A stretch of DNA of 50,747 nucleotides from Pseudomonadota bacterium. GTDB taxonomy: Bacteria; Pseudomonadota; Gammaproteobacteria; Steroidobacterales; Steroidobacteraceae. Within the stretch, counting starts at the first letter, position 1. The number at the start of each line of letters is the position of its first letter. This document shows, one piece after another, positions 16,913 through 27,341 of this stretch. Below the pieces are notes generated by a model, which made no database searches, was not told the origin of the DNA, and was given only the letters and a program-made list of their open reading frames with translations. The position numbers and the translations under genes were made by a program. The stretch covers positions 1 to 50,747 of the forward strand of contig JAJYLP010000013.1 of NCBI GenBank assembly GCA_021787615.1, given 5' to 3'.

Positions 16913-16946
16913 ACGAGTTCGTCCCTGATTCCGACGAGTTCGTCCC
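16913..16946 (+). promoter_or_regulatory. Two 13-bp direct repeats 21 bp apart, candidate LytTR operator
   Basis: ACGAGTTCGTCCC occurs identically at 16913-16925 and 16934-16946, a period of exactly 21 bp, two helical turns. LytTR regulators bind pairs of direct repeats with this spacing and a core like (M)GTTN(R)(K); each copy contains AGTTCGT, matching that core. The site is about 120 bp upstream of the kinase gene, in the gap shared with the divergent borosin methyltransferase. Confidence 0.6.
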
Positions 16947-17065
16947 AGGCGGGTGGCTGCAAGAGCGGCACGGGCGTATTCTGAGCGGGTGACAGGGGGG
17001 GCGCGGGTTCCTCAGGGACACCGCGGGGACGTCAGCAATTCACCGTCCGGCGGAGACCATGTGAC

Positions 17066-18211
17066 GTGAATTCCCGCTTCCACATGCCGTTTTTCATCGT
17101 GACCGTGTTCTGGGCCTATGTCGCGCTCTGCGACGTACTGGGCGCGAACAGCACGCAGACCGTGCTCACCGCACTGCATTTCTCGCAGGTGTTCGCGCCG
17201 TCGCGGGCGCAGCTGCTGCAGCACCTGTTCCTCTATCCGGTGTTGGTCGGCTGCGTGTGGGTATCCACTCGCCTCGGATGGCAGCCTTTCGCGCGCCGTA
17301 TCCCGCTGCAGGCACTGCTCGGCATCGGCTTCTCCGCCCTCGCCATCCCGTGTCTGGTGCTGGGCGACATCGCGGCAGGGGATTACGCGGCCGCGCCGCA
17401 GGTATCGGTACGCTCGTTGGCTCAGGCGGCGGCCATCGAGGCTCCGATCTGGCTCTCGAGCGTCATGAAGTTCCTGCTCAACTATGCCTTCGCGATTGCG
17501 CTGGTCACGGGGTTTGAGCTGTACCGCACCCTGCGGGACGAGGAAACCCACTCGGCAGCGCTCGAGCGCGCCTTCGCCACCGCCCGCCTCGCCTCGCTGC
17601 GGATGCAGCTCTCACCGCACTCGCTGTTCAATCTGCTGCATACGATCCAGGGACAAATCGAGTGGGACCCGGGCGCGGCGCGCGCGCTCGTGGTGCGTCT
17701 CGGTGAGCTGCTGCGCCGGCTGATCAACGCGAGCGAGCGGGAGTTCTGGCGTCTCGGCGAGGAGGTCCGCTTCGCCCGACTCTATCTTGAGCTGCAGCAG
17801 AAGCGTTTCGCCGACCGGCTTGAGGTGGTGGCGCCGGATCCGGCGGGACTCTCGGCGGTGTGGGTGCCGACCCTGATCCTGCAGCCTCTGGTGGAGAACG
17901 CGGTCGTGCACGGCCTTTGTGGACACCGCGCGGCCGTGACGATCACGGTGCAGGCGAGCGCCTCGAACGAGGAGCTGATGCTGCGTGTGGTGAACACGAC
18001 GAGCGGCGAGGCGCGCCCGCGCAACAGCGGGATTGGACTGAATAACGTGCGCGATCGGCTCGCGATCCACTTTGAGGAGCGGGCGAGCCTGCGTGCGGCG
18101 GCGGGGGATGCCGGGCACTGGGTTGCTGAAATCCGCCTGCCGTTGCTCTTTGACGTGGGTGCGCCGGCGGCGCGAGCGGGAGGAAGTGATGCTCAACGTG
18201 ATGCTGGTTGA
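17066..18211 (+). CDS. LytS/AlgZ-type membrane sensor histidine kinase
   Basis: 381 residues. Four hydrophobic segments lie in about residues 8-150, with no large extracytoplasmic sensor domain and no HAMP domain. They are followed by a His_kinase-type domain of the LytS family: the phospho-acceptor box LRMQLSPHSLFNLLHTI (His185; the usual PHFLFN reads PHSLFN here), the N box LVENAVVHG (Asn278) and the glycine box NSGIGLNNVRDRL. Start GTG 17066 with GGAG upstream; an internal ATG at 17083 is an alternative. It overlaps the LytTR regulator by 23 bp, so the pair is co-expressed and cognate. The compact all-membrane input domain is of the kind used by peptide- or membrane-sensing kinases; the signal is unknown. 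Confidence 0.93.
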   Translation: MNSRFHMPFFIVTVFWAYVALCDVLGANSTQTVLTALHFSQVFAPSRAQLLQHLFLYPVLVGCVWVSTRLGWQPFARRIPLQALLGIGFSALAIPCLVLGDIAAGDYAAAPQVSVRSLAQAAAIEAPIWLSSVMKFLLNYAFAIALVTGFELYRTLRDEETHSAALERAFATARLASLRMQLSPHSLFNLLHTIQGQIEWDPGAARALVVRLGELLRRLINASEREFWRLGEEVRFARLYLELQQKRFADRLEVVAPDPAGLSAVWVPTLILQPLVENAVVHGLCGHRAAVTITVQASASNEELMLRVVNTTSGEARPRNSGIGLNNVRDRLAIHFEERASLRAAAGDAGHWVAEIRLPLLFDVGAPAARAGGSDAQRDAG

Positions 18212-18989
18212 CGATGAGGCGGATGGCCTTCGCGTGTTGCGCGAGTGCTGTGGACAGGAACCGGACCTGCAGATCATCGGGGAGTACGGCGGCGGCGATG
18301 ACGCTTTGGAGGCGATCCGCTCGGGTCCGCCGGACGTGCTCTTTCTCGACATCAGCATGGCAACCATGGACGGCATGACGCTCGCGCGCTCGCTTGGGGA
18401 GCCGCTGTTGCCGCTGATCGTCTTCGTGACCGCCTATGAGCAGTATGCGCTCGAGGCGTTCGAGGTGGCCGCGCTCGACTACCTGCTCAAGCCGTTCGAC
18501 CGCGTGCGGTTCCGTGGCACGATCGAGCGCGTCAGGCGGCATATGCAGGGCCGCAATGCCGCACAACGACGGGATGCGCTCGATGGGATGATCGAGCGCA
18601 TTGAAGCGGCCGATAACGCGCGGACGGAAGAGCGAGCCCGTATCCTGGTGCGACTGGGCGCTCATCTGCAGATGCTCGATCCGGAACTGATCGAGCTGGT
18701 CACCGCGCAGCGCAACTACGTGAAGGTTAGAGTCGGCCGGGAGACGTACACCGTGCGAAGCACGCTGCAGCACACCGAGAAGACGCTGCAATCGCTGCCG
18801 ATGGTGCGCGTCAACCGCTCCTGCCTGGTCAATCTCAACCACGTGCGCCGGACCAGCTACACGCCGCGGGGCGATATCATTTTGGTGCTGTCGGGGGGTA
18901 CGACGATCACGAGCAGCCAGGGCTGTCGGGAGTCGGTGCGTCAGCAGCTCGTGCGCCTCAGTGTCGCGCCGGATTGCGATGAGCGGTGA
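18189..18989 (+). CDS. LytTR-family response regulator
   Basis: About 266 residues. Receiver domain 1-120: acidic pair DDE at 8-10, phospho-acceptor Asp54 in LFLDISM, Thr in VFVTAYE and Lys in LLKPFD. A C-terminal LytTR DNA-binding domain (about 160-260) has LIELVTAQRNYVKVRVG, RSTLQHTEKTL and VRVNRSCLVNLNHVRR. ATG 18189 is picked because the receiver begins there (MLNVMLVDDEADG), after GAGGAAG. It overlaps the 3' end of the kinase gene. The paired direct repeats 1.2 kb upstream have the geometry this domain recognises, so autoregulation and possible control of the divergent borosin gene are likely. Confidence 0.95.
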   Translation: MLNVMLVDDEADGLRVLRECCGQEPDLQIIGEYGGGDDALEAIRSGPPDVLFLDISMATMDGMTLARSLGEPLLPLIVFVTAYEQYALEAFEVAALDYLLKPFDRVRFRGTIERVRRHMQGRNAAQRRDALDGMIERIEAADNARTEERARILVRLGAHLQMLDPELIELVTAQRNYVKVRVGRETYTVRSTLQHTEKTLQSLPMVRVNRSCLVNLNHVRRTSYTPRGDIILVLSGGTTITSSQGCRESVRQQLVRLSVAPDCDER

Positions 18990-19029
18990 GCGGGCCGCGG
19001 CGATGGCGCAGGCGGCAGGCCCGTTGCAG

Positions 19030-19716
19030 TCAGCGCCGCGCGGCGTGTGGTGTCTGCGGCGCTTCGTCGCCCCGGCGCCGAAGGTGCCGCGCGAACCAAT
19101 CTGCGGCCAGTGCGGCGACCTGCTCCAGCGCGCCAGGCTCGACGAACAGGTGTGTGGCGTGGGGGATGATCTCGAGGCGCGCCTCGCCGCCCAGACGAGC
19201 CAGTGCCGCGCGGTTGAGACTCAGCACCTGCGGATCGTCGCCGCCGACGATTAGCAGCGTCGGCGCGCGCACGCGTGCGAGCGCGGGCCCTGCCAGGTCC
19301 GGCCGGCCGCCGCGGGAGACGACCGCGCAGACCTCAGGTATCTGCGCGGCGGCGGCCAAGGCTGCGGCGGCGCCGGTGCTCGCGCCAAAGTAGCCGAGCG
19401 GCAGGCCCTGAAGCGGCCACGGGCGGCGCAGCCACTCGGTCGCACCGACCAGACGAGCGGTCAGCAGCGGAATGTCGAAGCGAAATTCCGCAGTGATCGC
19501 GTCCGCTTGCTCTTCCGGGGCGGTGAGCAGATCCGACAGCAGCGTCGCCATGCCGCTGCCGGCGAGCGCTTCGGCAACGTAATTGTTTCGGGGGCTGTGC
19601 CGGCTGCTGCCGCTGCCGTGGGCGAACAGCACAATGCCGCGCGCCGCCTCGGGGATGCGCAAGATGCCGGCGAGAGTCGCGGCCGCCAGCGGAATGTCGA
19701 TCTCACGTTTCAGCAT
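19030..19716 (-). CDS. Alpha/beta hydrolase (dienelactone-hydrolase-like)
   Basis: About 228 residues. The oxyanion region VLFAHGSGSSRHSPRN, the nucleophile elbow GYFGASTGAAAAL (Ser), an Asp in LLIVGGDDP and a His in IPHATHLFVEPGALEQV complete a Ser-Asp-His triad. This form is widespread as a stand-alone enzyme or fused to a phosphoribosyltransferase; the substrate is unknown. Start at ATG 19716 (MLKREIDIPL); the open frame continues 39 codons upstream without family similarity. No signal peptide. Converges with the response regulator. Confidence 0.85.
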   Translation of the reverse strand: MLKREIDIPLAAATLAGILRIPEAARGIVLFAHGSGSSRHSPRNNYVAEALAGSGMATLLSDLLTAPEEQADAITAEFRFDIPLLTARLVGATEWLRRPWPLQGLPLGYFGASTGAAAALAAAAQIPEVCAVVSRGGRPDLAGPALARVRAPTLLIVGGDDPQVLSLNRAALARLGGEARLEIIPHATHLFVEPGALEQVAALAADWFARHLRRRGDEAPQTPHAARR

Positions 19717-19783
19717 ACGCGGCGCGTGCGGGACCGGACCGCTGCGTGCGCAGTCTGCTCGGTCGCCACGCCGCTCCCATATG

Positions 19784-20056
19784 CTACGGACGCCTGCGCG
19801 GAGCGGCGCGGGCGCCACGTTCCTGCGCTTCATTCACGCGCAGCGGTCGACCGTCCACGCGCTTGCCATTGAGCGCGTCAATGGCGCGCGGCGCATCGGA
19901 ATTCGGCATCTCGATGAAGGCAAAACCGCGGGACTGTCCGGTGTCCCGGTCGGTGACGATCTTGACCGACTGCACCGTGCCGAACTGCCCGAACAGCTCA
20001 TGCAGCGCCTGCTCGGTTGTCGTGAACGCCAAATTGCCCACAAAAATCGTCGTCAT
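19784..20056 (-). CDS. Small RNA-recognition-motif (RRM) protein
   Basis: 90 residues, essentially one RRM: RNP2 IFVGNLAF at residues 4-11, RNP1 RGFAFIEM in the middle, and a short Arg-rich tail. Single-RRM proteins in bacteria bind RNA and are often cold- or stress-induced. ATG 20056 with GAGGAG at good spacing. The 282-bp gap upstream to the archease start shows nothing I can name. Confidence 0.93.
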   Translation of the reverse strand: MTTIFVGNLAFTTTEQALHELFGQFGTVQSVKIVTDRDTGQSRGFAFIEMPNSDAPRAIDALNGKRVDGRPLRVNEAQERGARAAPRRRP

Positions 20057-20362
20057 GATCGGCACTCCTCGGCGCGGCTCGAGAATGCCCGCCGAGTCCC
20101 GCGCCGCGGATTGCGCGGGCGGCCGACGGGGCGATTCTTCGGGCGCGAATCGCGCGCCTGAACCGAGCGGCGCCAGCGGATGGCGCGCGGCCAGGCGGTG
20201 CGGGTGCACACGCGCCTCGAGGCCCGCAGGCGGCTGTATCGTCACCACTTTGGCCGCCGGGTGTCATCGTTACTTGTACCGATGTCACGGCGCTGCGTAG
20301 TCTCCCGGATATCCGCCAGAACACGACTCTGCTAATGAGTGCACGGCATGGGTGGCGATCCG

Positions 20363-20797
20363 ATGGCCTCAGGCAAGCGCATGCGCGCGCATTGGGAGCA
20401 CTTTGCGCACCAGGCCGATATGGGCGTGCGCGGGATCGGGCCGAGCAAGGCGCAGGCATTCGAGCAGGCGGCGCTGGCGATGACGGCGATCATGACGGAC
20501 CCCGCGACGGTCAAGCCGCTCGAGATGATCCGCATTGATTGTGAGGCGCCGGACGACGAGCTGCTGCTCGCGGAATGGCTGAACAGCCTGGTCTACGAGA
20601 TGTCGACACGCAGGATGCTCTTTGGACGATTCACGGTCGAGCTCGGGCCGGGCGCGCTGCAGGGCCGAGCCTGGGGGGAGCGGATCGATCCGGAGCGCCA
20701 TCACCCGGCCGTCGAGGTCAAGGGCGCCACGTACACCTCGCTCAGAGTGGCGCAGGAGGGCGGGGGCTGGATTGCCCAGACGGTGGTGGACGTGTGA
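20363..20797 (+). CDS. Archease
   Basis: About 144 residues, COG1371 fold: [17 protein letters not shown] at the N-terminus, [24 protein letters not shown] in the middle, and a [25 protein letters not shown] end. Archease activates the RNA ligase RtcB by promoting guanylylation and metal exchange. It ends 4 bp before rtcB, a classic pairing. The start could be ATG 20363, ATG 20348 or GTG 20339; the conserved part begins after all of them. Confidence 0.92.
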   Translation: MASGKRMRAHWEHFAHQADMGVRGIGPSKAQAFEQAALAMTAIMTDPATVKPLEMIRIDCEAPDDELLLAEWLNSLVYEMSTRRMLFGRFTVELGPGALQGRAWGERIDPERHHPAVEVKGATYTSLRVAQEGGGWIAQTVVDV

Positions 20798-20801
20798 GCT
20801 C

Positions 20802-22220
20802 ATGGATCTGGCGCTCCTCACCCGCCGCTGCGAGCATGAATGGGAGATTCCCGCCCACGGCGCCATGCGCGTGCCGGCGGTGATCTTCGCCAGCGAGGCG
20901 CTGGTGCGGCAGATGGACCACAAGGTCTATGAGCAGGCCGTCAACGTTGCGATGCTGCCCGGGATCGTCACCGCTTCCTTCGTGATGCCCGATGCGCACT
21001 GGGGCTATGGATTCCCGATCGGCGGCGTTGCCGCCTTTGATGCGGACGGAGGAGGCGTGGTGTCGGCGGGAGGCGTTGGGTTCGACGTGTCCTGCGGCGT
21101 GCGCTGCCTGCATACCGGGTTCAAGAGCGCGGCGCTGCGCGCCGCTCAGGAGGAGCTGGCCGATGTGCTCTACGCGCAAATCCCCGTGGGCGTCGGCAGC
21201 ACAGGCGGCATTCACCTCGGCGTCTCGGAAACCGACGCCATGCTGACCGGCGGGGCGAGCTGGGCCGTGCACAACGGCTGGGGCGAAGCCGAGGATCTGG
21301 AGCGCATCGAGGAGCGCGGCCAGATGAGCGGCGCCGATCCGCACCAAGTGTCGGCACGCGCGAAGCAGCGCCAGCAGGATGAGATGGGCACCCTCGGCAG
21401 CGGCAATCACTATCTGGAGGTGCAGCACGTCACAGGCATCTTTGACGGCGCGCTCGCGCGTCAGTTCGGACTCGAGATGGACGACGTCGTGGTGATGATC
21501 CACTGCGGCTCGCGGGGCCTCGGCCATCAGATCGGGACGGATTTCCTCAAGCGCATGGCGATCGCGGCGGGCGCCTACGGGATCGCGCTTCCGGATCGCG
21601 AGCTCGCCTGCGCACCGATCCGCTCCGAGCTCGGCCAGAGCTACCTCGGCGCCATGCGCGCGGCAATCAACTGCGCGCTCGCCAACCGGCAGATCCTGAC
21701 CCATCTGGTGCGCCGGGCATTTGCCCACGTACTGCCCGAAGCGAAGCTTCCGCTCCTCTACGACGTCTCGCACAATACCTGCAAGCTCGAGCAACACGGC
21801 GGGCGCAGCCTCTATGTGCACCGCAAAGGCGCCACGCGCGCCTTCGGCCCCGGCCACCCCGAGCTGCCTGAGGCGCTGCGCGCCGCGGGCCAGCCGGTGC
21901 TGATCGGGGGGTCCATGGGAAGCGGCTCTTACATTCTGGCCGGGACGCACAGCTCCCAGCGGCAGGCATTCAGCTCGGCCTGTCACGGCGCCGGCCGTGC
22001 GATGAGCCGGCACCAGGCCTCGCGCACGTGGCGGGGGCGCGAGGTGATCGAGGCGCTCGCCGCCCGGGGAATCACCGTTCGCAGTCCGTCCATGCGGGGC
22101 GTCGCGGAAGAGGCGCCCGAGGCCTATAAAGACGTGGCTGCGGTGGTGGATTCGGCTGAAGCCGCCGGACTCGCCCGCAAGGTCGCCCGGGTCGAGCCGC
22201 TCATCTGCATCAAGGGATAG
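20802..22220 (+). CDS. rtcB: RtcB, 3'-phosphate RNA ligase
   Basis: 472 residues. Joins 2',3'-cyclic-phosphate or 3'-phosphate ends to 5'-OH RNA ends with GTP and Mn. Metal-site residues are in VMPDAHWGYGFPIGGVAAF, VGFDVSCGVRC, GTLGSGNHYLEVQ and IHCGSRGLGHQIG, and LYDVSHNTCKLE is present. The guanylylated His lies in SACHGAGRAMSR, and the conserved C-terminus EPLICIKG is intact. Length is that of the bacterial RtcB form that travels with archease. It follows archease by 4 bp and precedes the CapA gene by 6 bp, so the three form one operon, probably for RNA repair. No RtcR regulator is adjacent. Confidence 0.97.
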   Translation: MDLALLTRRCEHEWEIPAHGAMRVPAVIFASEALVRQMDHKVYEQAVNVAMLPGIVTASFVMPDAHWGYGFPIGGVAAFDADGGGVVSAGGVGFDVSCGVRCLHTGFKSAALRAAQEELADVLYAQIPVGVGSTGGIHLGVSETDAMLTGGASWAVHNGWGEAEDLERIEERGQMSGADPHQVSARAKQRQQDEMGTLGSGNHYLEVQHVTGIFDGALARQFGLEMDDVVVMIHCGSRGLGHQIGTDFLKRMAIAAGAYGIALPDRELACAPIRSELGQSYLGAMRAAINCALANRQILTHLVRRAFAHVLPEAKLPLLYDVSHNTCKLEQHGGRSLYVHRKGATRAFGPGHPELPEALRAAGQPVLIGGSMGSGSYILAGTHSSQRQAFSSACHGAGRAMSRHQASRTWRGREVIEALAARGITVRSPSMRGVAEEAPEAYKDVAAVVDSAEAAGLARKVARVEPLICIKG

Positions 22221-22226
22221 TGCGCG

Positions 22227-23438
22227 ATGCACGGCGCGGAGGAGAAGTCCGAGAGCGCTGGCAGGGCGCAAGCAAAGCCGCCCGCGCAGGCCGGGCCGGG
22301 CGTGCAGGAGGCAGCGCAGGCCACGGGGAATGATCGGCTGACGCGCCTGTTCCTCTGCGGCGACCTCATGAGCGGCAGGGGCGTTGACCAGATTCTCGCC
22401 GAGCCGAGCGAGCCGCGCCTGTTCGAGCCGTTCGTGCGCTCCGCGGTGGAATATGTGCGGCTCGCCGAAGCGGCGGCGGGCCCGCTGCCGCGGCATGTCG
22501 CCGATGATTACATCTGGGGGGCGGCGCTGCAGGCGCTCGAGCGGTTTCATCCGTGCGTGCGCATCGTGAACCTCGAGACCGCGGTGACGCGCAGCGCACA
22601 GCCGGATGCGGACAAGCAGATTCACTATCGGATGCACCCGGCCAACATAGGCTGTCTGCGCGCGGGAAAAATCCACTGCTGCGTGCTCTCGAACAACCAC
22701 GTTCTCGACTGGGGACGCAGCGGGCTCGAGGAGACGCTGCAGAGCTTGCACGGTGCGGGGATCGCCACGGCAGGGGCCGGAAGCGATGCGCGTGCGGCCG
22801 CAGCGCCGGCGATGATCGCGCTCCCCGGCGCCGCGCGGCTCCTGATCTACGGCGTCGCGGTGGCAAGCAGCGGCGTGCCGCAGGCGTGGCAGGCCGCCGG
22901 GAACCACTCGGGGGTCAACTGGCTGGACAGCGCGTCAACGGACGGCGCCGAGCGCATCGCCCGGCGGATTGCCTCCGACAGACGGCCGGCGGACCGGGTC
23001 ATCGTCTCGATCCACTGGGGCGGCAATTGGGGCTATCACGTCGCGCGCGAGGAGCGCGCCTTTGCGCACTGGCTCATCGACCATGGTGGCGTCGATCTGG
23101 TCCATGGCCACTCGTCCCACCATCCCAAGGGCCTGGAAGTCTACCGGGACAAGCTGATTCTCTACGGCTGCGGCGATCTGCTCAATGACTATGAGGGCAT
23201 CGGCCGCTATGAGCGCTTCCGGCCCGACCTCGCGCTGATGTACCTGCCGCAGCTCGATGAGCGCACCGGTGGGCTGCACAGCCTGGAGCTCGTGCCCATG
23301 CGTATTCATCGCCTGCAACTCCAGGAGGCATCCGCGCAGGATGCCGATTGGCTCGCCGAGGTCCTGGACCGGGAGAGTCGGGGCTGGGGTGCGCGGGTGC
23401 GCTCAGAGGGTAAGGGGATGCTCACCGTCGCGTGGTGA
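22227..23438 (+). CDS. CapA-family (PGA_cap) metallophosphatase-like protein
   Basis: 403 residues. After a 35-residue Ala/Gln-rich leader comes the CapA/PgsA fold: LFLCGDLMSGRGVDQI, VRIVNLETAVT, VLSNNHVLDWG, VSIHWGGNWGY and LVHGHSSHHPKGLEVYRDKLILYGCGDLLNDY. The Asp/His/Asn residues are those of the calcineurin-like metal site. CapA proteins take part in poly-gamma-glutamate capsule anchoring, but many stand-alone members are of unknown function. No signal peptide or membrane segment is evident, and no capB/capC genes are near. Its tight linkage to rtcB is unexplained and may mean a phosphatase role in RNA-end or nucleotide repair (inference). Confidence 0.85.
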   Translation: MHGAEEKSESAGRAQAKPPAQAGPGVQEAAQATGNDRLTRLFLCGDLMSGRGVDQILAEPSEPRLFEPFVRSAVEYVRLAEAAAGPLPRHVADDYIWGAALQALERFHPCVRIVNLETAVTRSAQPDADKQIHYRMHPANIGCLRAGKIHCCVLSNNHVLDWGRSGLEETLQSLHGAGIATAGAGSDARAAAAPAMIALPGAARLLIYGVAVASSGVPQAWQAAGNHSGVNWLDSASTDGAERIARRIASDRRPADRVIVSIHWGGNWGYHVAREERAFAHWLIDHGGVDLVHGHSSHHPKGLEVYRDKLILYGCGDLLNDYEGIGRYERFRPDLALMYLPQLDERTGGLHSLELVPMRIHRLQLQEASAQDADWLAEVLDRESRGWGARVRSEGKGMLTVAW

Positions 23439-23478
23439 TGCGCCGGCCCGAGACGCTCGCGGATGCGGCATGGCGCCG

Positions 23479-25063
<1,585 letters not shown>

Positions 25064-27124
25064 ATGCGGGATTGGGTCGAGGCGGAAGGCGCGGCGCTGC
25101 CGCTCGGGGCGTCCTGGTGCGAGGCGGCGCAGGCCTGGAACTTCGCTCTGTACTCCAAGCACGCCGAGGAGGTCACGCTGCTGCTCTACGGCACCGGCGA
25201 GTTCGTTCGGCCGCTGCTCACTTATCGCATGGATTACCTGCGCAACAAGTCCGGCAGGATCTGGCACTGCCGCATCGCGGCGCACGAGGCGCGCGGCGCC
25301 CGCTATTACGCCTATTCCGTGCGCGGTCCCCGGGCGGACGGGGGATTCGAGCAGCATGCCTTCGATCCGGACAAGATCCTCTTCGATCCGTACGCGCGCT
25401 CACTGTTCTTTCCGCCCGGCTTCGAGCGCGCCGCGGCGTGCCGGCCGGGATCGAACGCGGGCAAGGCGCCGCTCGGGGTGCTGATCGATCCGCACCGCAG
25501 CTTCGACTGGCGCGCCGATCGGCGCCCGGCGCACGAGTCGGATCTGGTGATCTACGAGCTGCACGTGGGCGGCTTCACGCGCAGCCCGAGCTCCGGCGTG
25601 CCGCCTGGCCGGCGCGGCACCTTCAGCGGCGTGATCGAGAAGATTCCGTATCTGCGCGAGCTCGGGATCACGGCCGTGGAGCTGATGCCGGTATTCCAGT
25701 TCGATCCCCAGGAGGGCAATTTCTGGGGTTATATGCCGCTCAGCTTCTTCGCCGCGCATCACGGCTACGCGAGCCGCGCCGACGAGGTCCGCCCGCACGA
25801 GGAGTTCCGCGAGATGGTCAGGGCGCTGCACGCGGCGGACATCGAGGTCATTCTGGATGTGGTCTACAACCATACCGGCGAGGGAGACGAGAACGGGCCG
25901 CTCTACAGCTACCGGGGCATCGACAACAGCACGTACTACCTGCTCCGTCCCGGGCAGCGGCGGATGTACGAGAACTTCTCCGGTACCGGCAACACCCTGC
26001 ATTGCGCCAACCGATACGTGCGCAAGCTGATCGTGGACAGCTTGTGCTACTGGGTCCGCGAGATGCACGTCGATGGCTTCAGATTCGATCTGGCGTCCGT
26101 CTTTTCGCGCACCGCCGACGGCTCGCTCAATACCAGCGACCCGCCCATCATGGGCGACATCCTCTCGGAGCCGCAGCTTGCCGGCATCCGGCTGATCGCC
26201 GAGCCCTGGGACGCGGCCGGGGCGTATCAATTGGGGCGCAGTTTCCCGGCGATGCGCTGGCTGCAGTGGAACGGCCGCTTCCGCGACGACATGCGGCGTT
26301 TTGTGCGGGGCGACACCGGTCTCATGGGAGCGCTCATGCAGCGTCTCTACGGCAGCGACGATCTGTTTCCGGATGACCTGCCGAACGCGTTCCATGCCTA
26401 TCAAAGCGTCAATTTCATCACAGCCCACGACGGCTTCACGCTCAACGACCTGCTGTCCTATGACCGCAAGCACAATGAGGCGAACGGCCACGCGAACGCC
26501 GACGGCGCCGATGAGAACTTCAGCTGCAACTGCGGATGGGAAGGCGAGGCGGGCGCACCCGAGGCGGTGCGCGCGCTGCGGCGCCGCCAGGCGAAGAACT
26601 TCTGCGCGCTGCTGCTGCTCAGCAACGGCACGCCCATGCTGCGCGCCGGGGACGAGTTTCTCCAGAGCCAGGGCGGCAACAACAATCCGTACAACCAGGA
26701 CAATGCGACGGCGTGGCTCGATTGGGACCTGCTGCGCGAGAACGCGGAGATCTTCCGTTTCTTCCGCATGATGATCCGCTTGCGCAAGGCGCATCCGTCC
26801 CTCGGCCGCAGCCGCTTCTGGCGCGAGGATGTGAGCTGGTTCGGCACCGGCGGGCCGGTCGATCTGGGGCCGGACTCGAGAGCGCTCGCGCTCTATCTGC
26901 GCGGTGGCTCGCAGGGGGATTGCGATCTGTACCTGATGATCAACGGGTCAGCAGGCGAGCAGCGCTTCGAGATGCAGAGTCCGGCTGCGCGCTCGTGGCG
27001 ACGGATGTTCGATACGGGGCTTGCCGCGCCGGATGACTTTTCCGAGGAATCCGACGCTCCCGCCCTCAGCGGGAAGGAGTATGTGCTCGGGCCGCGCGCC
27101 ATTGCGGCTTTCGCTGCCGATTGA
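25064..27124 (+). CDS. glgX: Glycogen debranching enzyme (GlgX/isoamylase, GH13_11)
   Basis: 686 residues. An N-terminal CBM48-like domain (WNFALYSKHAEEVTLLLY) precedes the (beta/alpha)8 GH13 domain with all four conserved regions: DVVYNHTGEG, DGFRFDLASVF (nucleophile Asp), RLIAEPWDA (acid/base Glu) and ITAHDGFTL (Asp). Further signatures are the YELHVGGFTR start of the barrel and AGDEFLQSQGGNNNPYNQDN, typical of GlgX/isoamylase. Hydrolyses alpha-1,6 branches of glycogen or limit dextrin in the cytoplasm; no signal peptide. No glgA, B, C or P is nearby, so it is separated from any glycogen operon. ATG 25064 with GGGAG upstream. Confidence 0.94.
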   Translation: MRDWVEAEGAALPLGASWCEAAQAWNFALYSKHAEEVTLLLYGTGEFVRPLLTYRMDYLRNKSGRIWHCRIAAHEARGARYYAYSVRGPRADGGFEQHAFDPDKILFDPYARSLFFPPGFERAAACRPGSNAGKAPLGVLIDPHRSFDWRADRRPAHESDLVIYELHVGGFTRSPSSGVPPGRRGTFSGVIEKIPYLRELGITAVELMPVFQFDPQEGNFWGYMPLSFFAAHHGYASRADEVRPHEEFREMVRALHAADIEVILDVVYNHTGEGDENGPLYSYRGIDNSTYYLLRPGQRRMYENFSGTGNTLHCANRYVRKLIVDSLCYWVREMHVDGFRFDLASVFSRTADGSLNTSDPPIMGDILSEPQLAGIRLIAEPWDAAGAYQLGRSFPAMRWLQWNGRFRDDMRRFVRGDTGLMGALMQRLYGSDDLFPDDLPNAFHAYQSVNFITAHDGFTLNDLLSYDRKHNEANGHANADGADENFSCNCGWEGEAGAPEAVRALRRRQAKNFCALLLLSNGTPMLRAGDEFLQSQGGNNNPYNQDNATAWLDWDLLRENAEIFRFFRMMIRLRKAHPSLGRSRFWREDVSWFGTGGPVDLGPDSRALALYLRGGSQGDCDLYLMINGSAGEQRFEMQSPAARSWRRMFDTGLAAPDDFSEESDAPALSGKEYVLGPRAIAAFAAD

Positions 27125-27341
27125 GCGGCCCGGCGTGCAGCCGAGCCGGCGCCGCCGATGACATGTGGGGGCGACTGCGCGCTGCGGGTGGTGCACAATT
27201 CAGAGGCTGCGTACGCGCCGGCAGCCGTATGCCCGGGTTCCGGGGTCCGGGCGTGCAACCGGTGCGGGTGGGCCCGTGCGATAAGAACAGCGATGCGGCG
27301 TTGCCGTGGGGTGCCGCCCGAGCTGCGACAGGAGCGGCATG

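Noticed and set aside
16696-16992. 98-codon open frame in the gap before the kinase, as a possible borosin precursor
   Set aside because: TTG start or late ATG, no ribosome-binding site, wrong strand relative to the methyltransferase. Its NEFVPDSDEFVP repeat is better explained by the paired LytTR-like DNA repeats.
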